Assembly (NCBI GenBank): GCA_011321845.1
Contig: DROQ01000107.1
Span: 1 to 53,861 of the forward strand
Origin: Planctomycetota bacterium
GTDB taxonomy: Bacteria > Planctomycetota > UBA1135 > GCA-002748355
Direction of reading: 5' to 3'
DNA: 53,861 nt
The notes under the pieces: model-generated
What the model saw: only the letters and a program-made list of their open reading frames with translations
Databases searched by the model: none
What the model was told of the DNA's origin: nothing
Position numbers and translations under genes: made by a program
Shown here: positions 44,155 through 52,693 of the stretch, in pieces
Numbering within the stretch: the first letter of the stretch is position 1
Layout of the letters: the number at the start of each line of letters is the position of its first letter

Positions 44155-46131
44155 ATGGCCTTGGTCGCAAAGCCTCTTCTTCTTTCCTCCGCCCTTCTCC
44201 TCGCCTCTCTTGTGGGGGCCCAGCAGAGCACAGACGCTTTGCATTACCGCTTGGAGCTCGAGCTGTTCTTCAACACCAAGACGATTCGAGGGGTGAACCA
44301 CGCGACCTTCAGGAGTCTGGTCCACAACCTCCAGAGCCTGGACCTGGACCTCGACTCGAGGATGAAGGTCTATTCGGTCAAGGCCGGGACCAGGACGCTG
44401 GGCTTCACCCGCCCCAGCGGCAAGATCCGCATCAAGCTGGACCGGCCCTACCAGAAGGGGCAGACCTTCACCCTCGCCGTGGACTATGGAGGGCATCCTC
44501 CCCGCGGGGCGGGCTTTGGGGGGCTCATCTTTACGACGCATTCGGGGAAGCCCCTGGCATGGACCCTGAGCGAACCCTGGGACGCGAGGACCTGGTGGCC
44601 CGGCAAGGACACCCTCGGCGACAAGTCCACCTTCGAGATGTGGATCACCCATCCGGACACGATGGTCGCGGTCAGCAACGGAACCCTTCAGGGGATCGAC
44701 AAGCTCTCGGGGAGCCGCCTGAGAACGCGCTGGAAGGAGAGCCACCCCATGATCCCCTACCTCGCTTCTCTCTGTGTGACCGACTACAAGAAGCGGGTGG
44801 ACACCTACAAACACAAGGGCAGGACCATGCCCGTGGAATTCTACGTCTTCCCCGAGTCGTACAACTCCTGGGCGGGAGGACTGAACAAGATCGTCCCCAT
44901 GCTCGCGACCTTCGCCGATGTCTATGGGGAGTATCCCTTCATCGATGAAAAATATGGCATCGTCCAATTCACCTGGGGTGGGGGGATGGAGCACCAGACC
45001 ATCACGAGCCAGTCCAGCAGCGCGGAATGGTTGAGCGCCCACGAACTCTCCCACCAGTGGTGGGGGGACAACGTCACCTGCAAGACCTGGAGCGATATCT
45101 GGCTCAACGAAGGTTTCGCCACCTTCTCCGAGGCCCTCTACATGGAGCGGCGGCCGGGGGGCAGCAAGGCGGCCTACCACTCCTGGATGCGCCGGCGGAG
45201 GCCGCGAGCTGTCAGCGGGACCGTCTATGTCTACAACCCCAGCAGCGTCGGGCGGATCTTCAACGGCAACTACACCTACAACAAGGGGGGCTGGGTCCTG
45301 CATCAGCTGCGCCATGTCCTCGGAGACTCCGTCTTCTTCCAATGCCTTCTCGACTACCGCAAGGCCTTCGAGGGCCGTTCGGCGACCACCGACGATTTCC
45401 GGAAGTCCTGCGAGAAGACCAGCGGTCGGCAGCTCGGATGGTTCTTCGATGAGTGGGTGATGAAGGGAGGAGCGCCCTCCTACCGCTACGCGACCCGGGC
45501 GGTGCGGGTGAACGGCAAGGACTGGCTCCTGCTGGAGCTGGACCAGGTCCAGAGCCAGCCGCAGGTCTGCATCATGCCGGTGGACGTCCAGCTGAGGACC
45601 AGCAAGGGGAGCCGAACCTTGGTCGTCTGGAATGACCGGCGCCAGGGTCAGTACCTCCTCCCTCTGGACGGCAGTCTCCTCTCGGTCTCCCTCGACCCCG
45701 AGAATTGGATCCTCCGCACCGGTCTCACGACAAGGAGTTTCACGCTCCCCTTCTTCGGGGCCGACCGCCACGAACTCAACCTCCTCACAGGAGGGACTTG
45801 CAACCTCCTCCTCGACGCCGGGAGCGGCCGTGCCCGCCGTCCCTACCTGACCCTCCTGGGGGCCAGTGGTACCCAGCCAGGTTTTTCCGTCTTCGGCAGT
45901 CACGTTCCCCTGAACTATGACACGGTCACCAGCCTCGGCCTCGCCGCCTTGAACAGCCCCGTCTTCGCCCGCTTTATCGGAGTCCTCGACTCCATGGGCA
46001 GGGGCAGCATGGCCCTGCAACTTCCTGCCAAACTCGGGCTCCCCCTCAAGGGGAAGACCCTCAGCTTCGTCTCCCTGCTCCCCGACAAGTTCGACTATGT
46101 CTCGGGAGCCCTTTCCCTTCGTTTGCACTGA
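44155..46131 (+). CDS. Secreted M1-family zinc metallopeptidase with extra C-terminal module
   Basis: 658 residues. Signal peptide cleaved after LVGA before Gln23. N-terminal beta-saddle region, then the gluzincin core: GGMEHQT exopeptidase-type motif, zinc ligands His296 and His300 with catalytic Glu297 in HELSHQWWGD, third ligand Glu319 in NEGFATF, and a candidate Tyr in TYNKGGWVLHQL. It would cleave peptides outside the cytoplasm. From about residue 545 a separate beta-rich module begins (GGTCNLLLDAG; PLNYDTVTSLGL; GFIGVLDSMGRG-type turn), unlike usual M1 C-domains. ATG 44155 has GGAGGG five bases upstream; 44131 lacks one. A strong terminator follows. Confidence 0.93.
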   Translation: MALVAKPLLLSSALLLASLVGAQQSTDALHYRLELELFFNTKTIRGVNHATFRSLVHNLQSLDLDLDSRMKVYSVKAGTRTLGFTRPSGKIRIKLDRPYQKGQTFTLAVDYGGHPPRGAGFGGLIFTTHSGKPLAWTLSEPWDARTWWPGKDTLGDKSTFEMWITHPDTMVAVSNGTLQGIDKLSGSRLRTRWKESHPMIPYLASLCVTDYKKRVDTYKHKGRTMPVEFYVFPESYNSWAGGLNKIVPMLATFADVYGEYPFIDEKYGIVQFTWGGGMEHQTITSQSSSAEWLSAHELSHQWWGDNVTCKTWSDIWLNEGFATFSEALYMERRPGGSKAAYHSWMRRRRPRAVSGTVYVYNPSSVGRIFNGNYTYNKGGWVLHQLRHVLGDSVFFQCLLDYRKAFEGRSATTDDFRKSCEKTSGRQLGWFFDEWVMKGGAPSYRYATRAVRVNGKDWLLLELDQVQSQPQVCIMPVDVQLRTSKGSRTLVVWNDRRQGQYLLPLDGSLLSVSLDPENWILRTGLTTRSFTLPFFGADRHELNLLTGGTCNLLLDAGSGRARRPYLTLLGASGTQPGFSVFGSHVPLNYDTVTSLGLAALNSPVFARFIGVLDSMGRGSMALQLPAKLGLPLKGKTLSFVSLLPDKFDYVSGALSLRLH

Positions 46132-46153
46132 ATTACGGAACTACAGAACTCCT

Positions 46154-46182
46154 GGATCCAGGGAGCCCTGGATCCCTTTTTT
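46154..46182 (+). terminator. Intrinsic terminator after the M1 peptidase gene
   Basis: GGATCCAGG (46154-46162), loop GAGC, CCTGGATCC (46167-46175), then C and six T's (46177-46182). Nine perfect base pairs plus a U-run: the best terminator in the window. Confidence 0.8.
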
Positions 46183-46199
46183 CGCTCGAGAGGTGTCCA

Positions 46200-47105
46200 A
46201 TGCGTTATCTATTCTCCACGCTTTTCCTTGCGCTCTGCGCAAGTCTCAACGCGCAACTTCCCCTTCCGAAGTACCAGCGAACCTATTCCGCTTCGATGAC
46301 CCGGGGCTACTACTTCCAGGCTCCCACGAGCTTTGTCATCACCGGCCTGCAAGTTCCCGACGAGAAAAAAATCGGGAAGCAGAATGTGGCCCTCTATCGG
46401 ATGGCCAAGCGGCCACCGGCCTATTCCCAATCCATTTCCGTCAAACCCCTCTTCTTCGCCGCGGGGGTGGACAGCGCCAAGGTCATCCCTGTCCTTCCTC
46501 CCGTCATCGTGCAGAAGGGGGATTGGATCGGGGTCCTCGGGGCCTGCGGGGATGCATCGAGGTTGTACAACTCCTATGGCGCGCCCAAGGCTCCGAGCAG
46601 GGTCCTGGGGGTCCCCTTCACGATGTACCGCCTGGTGATGCAAGCGAACATTGTCGGCAACAAGGGGGTGGGGAAGGTCTCTTCCGAAGACGCCTACAAT
46701 GTCTCGAGGGTCCGGATGTATGTCAGGGGCCAGGGAGCGGCCTATGCCTATGGAAAGACCTCGGCCACCACTCCCGAGCTGATGCCGAATGACAGCTTCC
46801 CTCCCAGCATCCAGTTCGTCGGGGGCATGGACCTGAAACCGATCGTCTCGGGGGCCAAAGCGGCCGTCCTCTTGATCGGGAAGAACCGGGTCTCGGCGCC
46901 TACTCCCTTTGGGACTCTGCTTGTCTCCTTGCCTCCCTTCGCCATCCTGTTCCTCCCGGGTCCCATCCCTTCCACGGGGGTCCCGATCCGGTTCACCCTC
47001 CCCAATGATCCGAAACTCCTCGGAGTCCGATTGGATTTCCAAGCGGCCGTCGTCACGACCACAGCGGTCCTGAGCACGGCGACCGAATGGATCATTGGCA
47101 AATAG
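46200..47105 (+). CDS. Secreted protein of unknown function
   Basis: 301 residues. Signal peptide MRYLFSTLFLALCASLNA cleaved before Gln19. Beta-rich body with TRGYYFQAPTSFVITGLQVP near the mature N-terminus and a second domain from about 195 (SFPPSIQFVGGMDLKPIVSG; PIPSTGVPIRFTLPNDPKLLGVRLDFQ). The first part resembles a jelly-roll layout by pattern only. GAGAGG precedes the ATG. It lies 18 bases after the terminator of the M1 gene, so it needs its own promoter, and ends 15 bases from a convergent gene. Function unknown. Confidence 0.7.
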   Translation: MRYLFSTLFLALCASLNAQLPLPKYQRTYSASMTRGYYFQAPTSFVITGLQVPDEKKIGKQNVALYRMAKRPPAYSQSISVKPLFFAAGVDSAKVIPVLPPVIVQKGDWIGVLGACGDASRLYNSYGAPKAPSRVLGVPFTMYRLVMQANIVGNKGVGKVSSEDAYNVSRVRMYVRGQGAAYAYGKTSATTPELMPNDSFPPSIQFVGGMDLKPIVSGAKAAVLLIGKNRVSAPTPFGTLLVSLPPFAILFLPGPIPSTGVPIRFTLPNDPKLLGVRLDFQAAVVTTTAVLSTATEWIIGK

Positions 47106-47120
47106 GGTTGGGGGGGCCCG

Positions 47121-48560
47121 CTAGAATTCTTCCAAAACCCCAAGCTTGGGGTTCCAGCGCAGGCGGAGGATCTTCCTCCCCTGCGCGCTCATGTACTGGA
47201 GCCATTGCTTCTCGATCGATGCCTGGAAGGCTTCCTCGTCCAGGTTCCCCGGTTTGCGCATCAGCAGGGGGCGGTCATAGCGGGGCCCCTCGAAAGAGAG
47301 GGAATAGAACTCGCACATGAGGACGAAGAGGGGGACGGGGCCGTGCTGCGGTTCGAGGTTGGTCACTTCCAAGGCCCGCTCGTGTCTGGGGACTTCGCGT
47401 TCGAGACGGCTTAGGACGCGTTGCATCTTTGTTCTGGCCTGGGCCCAAGGGGCGAGGTTGAGCAGGAGGAGTCCCAGGCCGATGGGGGCGCTCAGGGTCA
47501 GGAGGCTGCGATTGCCGTAAACGGCGACAGCCGCGCAGAAAAAGGCGGAGGGAAGGAACCATACGCGGCCGCCGCCGAGATCGGCCCGGGGGGGAACTCC
47601 CCCGGTGACCGAGAGGGTCAGCAGGAAGAGGACTCCGAAGGCGAGGACCCTTGGAAGGTTCTCTTCTCTTGCAAAGCGCCCTCGAAGAAAGGGGAGGAGC
47701 AGGGCGAGCAGCATTCCCCCCGCGTAGAGAACCGCCAGGATCTTCGCCAGCAGGGGTTCGGCGGCGAAGGTTCCCACGGGCCAGAGGAGGAGGGGGAGGG
47801 CGAGGAGAAGCCAGCCCTTGAGGCGGATCCAGAGGGGGATCCTGGCGGTCCACCACGAGGCGAAGACACGGCCCAGGAGGAGTTTCTTGAGCCCGAGGGC
47901 GCTGCCCAGGGAGAAGGGAGCGCTGAGGAGGGCCACGGGCTTCCTGCGGGAGAGGATCCAGAAAAAGAGGGGAGCCCCCAAGAGAAGGGGATAGGTGGCC
48001 TCGGCGCTCAAAAAGGCCAGGAGGAAGAAAAGACCCGCGAGGAGGGCGTGATGGGCTTTCCCGCCCAGACCGAGGAGGAGGGCGAGGAGGGAAAAGGCGC
48101 TGCCCATGCTGTAGAGCCGGGTGGAGGCCCAACCGTACATCTCGGCGGCCGCAGGGTGGGCCAGGAAGAGGACGCTCCCCAACCAGGCCCGTCGCCGGGA
48201 AAGGCCGATCCGGAGGAGGAGGAGGAAAAGGGCCGCCCCGGAAATGCCGATCCAGAGGAGGCCCAAGCGTGTGTTTCCGCGAAAGCCGAGGCCCAGGATC
48301 TGGCGTTCGATCCAGACCATGCCGTTGACGAGAGGTCGGAACCTCAGCCCTTCGTTCTCCCGCGTGTTGACCAGGATCGCCTCATGGAAGCTCAGCTGGT
48401 CCAAGTTCTCGAAGAGCTTCCAGTCGTCCCCGACTGGAACCTGAGGGCCCGCGAACCAGGAGACGAAGAAGGGGAGGAGCAGCAGGAAGAAGAGGGGAAG
48501 CCCCAAGGCCCTTGGCCGCCCGGTCGCCGGGTCGGACTTCGCTTGGGACTCATGCTTCAT
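47121..48560 (-). CDS. Polytopic membrane protein, possible GT-C glycosyltransferase
   Basis: 479 residues with about ten helices. After the first helix a loop has VGDDWKLFENLDQLSFHEAILVN and RFRPLVNGMVWIE; an acidic DD in the first outside loop followed by 'RPL' is seen in GT-C-fold transferases and related membrane proteins that use polyprenyl-phosphate sugars. The C-terminal 130 residues are soluble. Its ATG overlaps the TPR gene stop (ATGA), so it is co-translated with it. GT-C activity is an inference from the loop and topology; no family was identified. Confidence 0.65.
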   Translation of the reverse strand: MKHESQAKSDPATGRPRALGLPLFFLLLLPFFVSWFAGPQVPVGDDWKLFENLDQLSFHEAILVNTRENEGLRFRPLVNGMVWIERQILGLGFRGNTRLGLLWIGISGAALFLLLLRIGLSRRRAWLGSVLFLAHPAAAEMYGWASTRLYSMGSAFSLLALLLGLGGKAHHALLAGLFFLLAFLSAEATYPLLLGAPLFFWILSRRKPVALLSAPFSLGSALGLKKLLLGRVFASWWTARIPLWIRLKGWLLLALPLLLWPVGTFAAEPLLAKILAVLYAGGMLLALLLPFLRGRFAREENLPRVLAFGVLFLLTLSVTGGVPPRADLGGGRVWFLPSAFFCAAVAVYGNRSLLTLSAPIGLGLLLLNLAPWAQARTKMQRVLSRLEREVPRHERALEVTNLEPQHGPVPLFVLMCEFYSLSFEGPRYDRPLLMRKPGNLDEEAFQASIEKQWLQYMSAQGRKILRLRWNPKLGVLEEF

Positions 48561-51500
48561 CGGGGGCTGCTCGGAGGCTTTCCTGCGAGCTTCCGGGCCT
48601 GGTGGGCCAGGTCCTCCAGGAGGAACTCTCCGGTCTCCTTCGCGAGCGCTTCCAGGTCGCGCAGCAGTTTGGGGTAGGTTCCTGGGGTACCGAGGGCAAG
48701 GCCTGCGAAGGCACGGATCCTTCGGACCTGGGTCGGGATGGTGGGTGGGAGGGGAGCCAGGCGCTTCCAGGCGGAAGCCACCTCGCCGATCCGGTAGTCG
48801 AGACAGCCCAGGAGGCTGGGCGCCTCTTCCAACATGCGGACCAGATCGACCTGGGAGCGCTTGCGGGCGGCCACATCGTCCAGGGCGTAATAGGCTCGGA
48901 GGCGGGCGATCTCCCGCTCGATCTTGGCCGCCGGGATGTTGAGGGCGATGGCTTTGAGTCCTTCGAGGCCTTCCTGGGGAAAACCCGCCTGCTCGGCCAG
49001 GACGGCTTGGATGCGCCAGAGTTCCACGGAGGACGGGAGCTTTTGGAGGAAGGTCTCAAAGCGTTTCCGGGAGAGGGCGCCCCGGCGGGCGAGTTCTTCG
49101 AGGACCAGGGTCCATTCCCTGGCCTGGGCCCGGCTGGGCCACACTCCCCTTTCGAAACCCTGGAGCCAGATGTCGAGGAGTTTGTTCGCCTTCGCCTTTT
49201 TGCCTTCCTGCGTGTAGGACTCTGCCAGGAGCAGAACCGCCCTTGCGGGAGGGGGGGCCTTGGGAAGTTTCTCTTCGAGCCGTATGGCCTTGACCATTCC
49301 CAGCAGGCTCTCCACTTCCTTGGGACGCTCACCATCTTTGAGGATGAGGGCTGCCACTTCGTACGCCCGGTCCATGGTCTCCTTCTTGCGAAGGGGATCG
49401 GTCTCCCGGGAGAGGGAGCTGAGGAAGAGGCGGAGGGCTTCCAGTTTCTTGTGGGACCTCAGGCTGTCTTCGGCGAGGAGCCGGAGGGGGCTCGGGTCCT
49501 GGGGCGCCTGGAGGCTTGCGATTCCGAGCCAGGTCCTCGCCTGTTCCGGAAACCCGAGACTGACGGCGAGCTTGGCCTGACCTTCGGCGAAGATGACGGG
49601 GATGCGGTTCTTGGGAAAGATCCCCAGCTTGCTCATGACCAGGAAATAGCGGATGAGCATGTCCGGTTGGGTCAGGAGATCCGGGGCTTTCTTCTCGAGG
49701 AGGGAGAAGAGTTCGTCGTAAGCGGGAGTGAAGAACATTCCGGGACTGCCCAGGACGATTCCGAAGAGGGTTCCCGCGGCCTTTTCCTTCCGGCCCGAAA
49801 GGACTTGTTGGAAGGAGAGGAGGAGGTTGTAGGTCTCTTGGAGGAAGAGGGGATCCTTCTCGTCGACTTTCTCGGGAACCAGGCTCAGCAGCTCCGCCCG
49901 TCCGAAATCCTCGAAGGCGAGCCCCGGACTGAGGGCGAGGGCTTCGAAGATGGTGGGTGCCTGTTCCCTGAGGACCTTTTGGAAGGCGGGAAAGCTGAGG
50001 GAGATCTTTGCCTTCGCGCGTTCCTTGGGGTCGAGAAGGGTCAGCCTGAAGCTTTCCTTGAGGAAGAGGGGGAGCCAGACACCGGGTGGCTTCGCCTGCT
50101 TGAAGTAGGTTTGGGCCTCCTTCTTCATCCCGAGTTTCCAGGCGAGCCAGGCGAGATGGAGGGGGTCGCCCTTCCAGGCGCCCAGGATGCGGAGGACACG
50201 TTTGGCTTCGGGGATCTTGCCTTCGAGGAGGAAGTGGATGGCGAGGAGGGGGCCCGCCTCGTCTCCATCCGGAAAACTGAAGGCCCGTTCCAGGGCCTCC
50301 CGTCCCTCCTCCTGCCGATCCAGCTTGAAGGAGAGCTTGGCCAGGAGGATGAGGGTTTTTCCGTTGCGGGCTTTTTCGAAGGTCCCGTCCTTGCCCTTGT
50401 TCTCGAAGAGGGCTTTGCAGAGTTTGAGGGCAGGTTCCACTTCGTGCGCCTGGGCGAGGGTCTCGGCGGTCTCCACAAGGAGGGAGCCGGGAGGTTGGCT
50501 CTCCAGCAGGGCCTGGACGAGTTTGGGGATCTTGCCTCGGACCCTCCCCTGGATCGCCGCCCGAATGGCGAGCGAGAGAGCGAGGGGGCGTCGTTTCCCC
50601 CGGATCTGGAGGAGGGGGCCCAGGGCCTCGAGGGGCCGTCCCAGCCCCAGGAGGGCCTGGCTCCGGATCCAATCGAAGGCCCGGGGATTGCGGGTGGCCG
50701 ATTGGGATCGTTCCGCAAGAAGGAGGGCGTTGGCATAGTCTTTCTGGGAGAGGAGGCCTTCTCCCAGCAAGAGCCCGGATTCGAGGGTCTCCGGGTGTTT
50801 GCGGACCAGGGTCAAGCGGATCTTCTCCAACTCGGTTTCAGGGCCCCCCAGGGATTCGAGGGCTTTTTTCCGGAGGAGGAGGGCTCCCAGGTGATCGGGA
50901 TCGTCGGCGAGGATCGTCGCCGTCTCGAGCAGGACCTGCTTGGGCTCCCCCTGGGCGAAGAAGCTCTGGGCCAGGATGAAGCGGGCGGAGGTGGACCAGG
51001 GGTAGCGCTGCAGAATCCTGCGGATGTTGGGCTCGGCGATCTGGGGGAGGTTGAGCGCGATGGCCCGGGCGGCGACTCCGAAGTGGAGAAGGAAATGGGG
51101 GAGGTCCTCGGGGAGGGTCTGTTTTTCTCTCAGGAGGCGCTCCAGGATGCGCTCGGAGTCCTGGCCGCTCTCCCGAAATTCAGCGTCTTTGATGGCGAGG
51201 AGGAGTTGGAGGGCCTTCTCCCGGCTTCCTCCCCGGTCTTCCATTCCGAGAACCTGCGACGCGTCCCGTGCCGCGAACAGCAGCCTCTTGGTTTCATAAA
51301 AGAGGGCCGCCCGTTGGAGGAGGGGCCTTGGGTCTTCGGTCCGGATCCCCGCCCATTGGTCCAGAATGGCCTCCCTGCGGATGGCGTCCTTCTCGGGGCA
51401 GGCCTCGAGGCGGTACTGGATGGCCTTGAGAAAATAGTCCTCCCCCTCGGGAGGGATGGGCCAGAACTCCGAGCGGGAACAAAAGGAGGCCAGGGCCGCT

Positions 51501-52666
51501 TCAACCTCGTCTGAATGCTTCAGGTGGAGCTGGAGGAGGCCGGTCAGGTACTCCTCCCAGGGCTGGAAGCGGAAGCCGGTGGCCTGTCGCACTGCCGCGA
51601 GGCGGTCGATCCAGTCCTGGAGCGCTTGGTCGCTCCCTTCCTCCGCGAGGGCGAGTCCATAGCGGAACCAGAGTTCTCCCCAGCGGCGCCCCACCCAGAT
51701 CTCGTTGCTGAGAGTCTCGGGGTCGAAACCCTCTCCCCACTCCTTCTGGAGGAGATGGGCGAAGGCCGGGGTGTGCTGTTCCATGGAGGCCTTGAGAAAG
51801 GTGAGCGCGGGGATCACGCGGCCATAGCCCGCGAAACGTCTGAGATAGAGGAGGGAGAGAAGGGCCGCCTCATCGCTCTTGCCCGCCCGGAGCAGGCTGC
51901 TGGTGAATCCTTGGAGCGCGCCCGGAACCTGGTCGTCCGTGCGGAGGGCGAGGCGGTACTGGTCGTTGGCGCTTCGAATCAGGGCTTTGATGGATTCGAT
52001 CCTGTTCCAGAGCCGTTGCCGTGAGATCGGGTCGAGGATGGCGTTGGCGAAGATCCTGGCGAGGGCGGCCCGGTGCTTGGCTCCGACGGGGTCCTGTTCC
52101 CCGCGGTAAAGAACCTGGATGAGGTGGGGGAGGGCTTCTTGGCGGGTCTTTGCCGGGAGGTTCTGTGGGAGTGTCTTGGCCAGGAAGGTTTTCAAGGCTT
52201 CCTGGTAGAGGGCCTGGATGGCCCGGCCCGAGAGGTCCCTGAGGATGCCGTTGTCGGGGTGCTTTTTGAGTGCGATTTGGCTGACCGATCGGGCTCGGTC
52301 GGCTTCTCCCTTTTCGAGGAGAATGCGGACGCGGTCGATGAGGAGGTCGATCTGCTGGATGCCCAGATCCTTCCGAAGGGTCTCGAGGTCTCCCAGGGCT
52401 TTGCCGAGGTTGCCGACTTTCCAGTGGGCTTTGTACCGCAGTCTCAGGAGTCGTTCCCGCTTCTCCTTGGATCCTTTGGGGCCCAGGGATCTCTGGGCAA
52501 GGTTGAGGAGGCGGACCGCCTTGCCCGCCTCTCCCTGCTCCTCCGCTCTCTGTGCCTCTCCCAGGACCTCGTCGATTCCTTCCCGATTCCACAGGGCATA
52601 ACCCAGGACCATGCTGAGGCCCAGCAGGAGGGTGAGGAGGAGGATGGTGCGAGGTTTCAGGGACAT
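48557..52666 (-). CDS. Large membrane-anchored TPR-repeat protein (PrsT-like?)
   Basis: 1369 residues. One N-terminal helix (about 7-26, TILLLTLLLGLSMVLGYAL) without a lipobox anchors a very long helical-repeat region rich in TPR-like segments (for example EQGEAGKAVRLLNLAQRSLG, KGEADRARSVSQIALKKHPDNGI, LGRPLEALGPLLQI). TPR arrays act as protein-binding scaffolds, here probably in the periplasm. Exosortase loci often carry a TPR protein called PrsT next to a regulator PrsR; the neighbouring sigma-54 regulator makes the same pairing likely, but PrsT is shorter (about 900) and a lipoprotein. No ribosome site seen before the ATG. It is 27 bases after the regulator gene. Confidence 0.82.
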   Translation of the reverse strand: MSLKPRTILLLTLLLGLSMVLGYALWNREGIDEVLGEAQRAEEQGEAGKAVRLLNLAQRSLGPKGSKEKRERLLRLRYKAHWKVGNLGKALGDLETLRKDLGIQQIDLLIDRVRILLEKGEADRARSVSQIALKKHPDNGILRDLSGRAIQALYQEALKTFLAKTLPQNLPAKTRQEALPHLIQVLYRGEQDPVGAKHRAALARIFANAILDPISRQRLWNRIESIKALIRSANDQYRLALRTDDQVPGALQGFTSSLLRAGKSDEAALLSLLYLRRFAGYGRVIPALTFLKASMEQHTPAFAHLLQKEWGEGFDPETLSNEIWVGRRWGELWFRYGLALAEEGSDQALQDWIDRLAAVRQATGFRFQPWEEYLTGLLQLHLKHSDEVEAALASFCSRSEFWPIPPEGEDYFLKAIQYRLEACPEKDAIRREAILDQWAGIRTEDPRPLLQRAALFYETKRLLFAARDASQVLGMEDRGGSREKALQLLLAIKDAEFRESGQDSERILERLLREKQTLPEDLPHFLLHFGVAARAIALNLPQIAEPNIRRILQRYPWSTSARFILAQSFFAQGEPKQVLLETATILADDPDHLGALLLRKKALESLGGPETELEKIRLTLVRKHPETLESGLLLGEGLLSQKDYANALLLAERSQSATRNPRAFDWIRSQALLGLGRPLEALGPLLQIRGKRRPLALSLAIRAAIQGRVRGKIPKLVQALLESQPPGSLLVETAETLAQAHEVEPALKLCKALFENKGKDGTFEKARNGKTLILLAKLSFKLDRQEEGREALERAFSFPDGDEAGPLLAIHFLLEGKIPEAKRVLRILGAWKGDPLHLAWLAWKLGMKKEAQTYFKQAKPPGVWLPLFLKESFRLTLLDPKERAKAKISLSFPAFQKVLREQAPTIFEALALSPGLAFEDFGRAELLSLVPEKVDEKDPLFLQETYNLLLSFQQVLSGRKEKAAGTLFGIVLGSPGMFFTPAYDELFSLLEKKAPDLLTQPDMLIRYFLVMSKLGIFPKNRIPVIFAEGQAKLAVSLGFPEQARTWLGIASLQAPQDPSPLRLLAEDSLRSHKKLEALRLFLSSLSRETDPLRKKETMDRAYEVAALILKDGERPKEVESLLGMVKAIRLEEKLPKAPPPARAVLLLAESYTQEGKKAKANKLLDIWLQGFERGVWPSRAQAREWTLVLEELARRGALSRKRFETFLQKLPSSVELWRIQAVLAEQAGFPQEGLEGLKAIALNIPAAKIEREIARLRAYYALDDVAARKRSQVDLVRMLEEAPSLLGCLDYRIGEVASAWKRLAPLPPTIPTQVRRIRAFAGLALGTPGTYPKLLRDLEALAKETGEFLLEDLAHQARKLAGKPPSSPR

Positions 52667-52693
52667 GCAGATCAGCCGTCTAGCTCGGGTTGT

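Noticed and set aside
48512-51514. 1000-codon plus-strand open frame opposite the TPR gene
   Set aside because: It mirrors the minus-strand TPR gene in GC-rich DNA, is dominated by Glu/Gly/Leu without hydrophobic or domain pattern, and starts and ends inside its partner.
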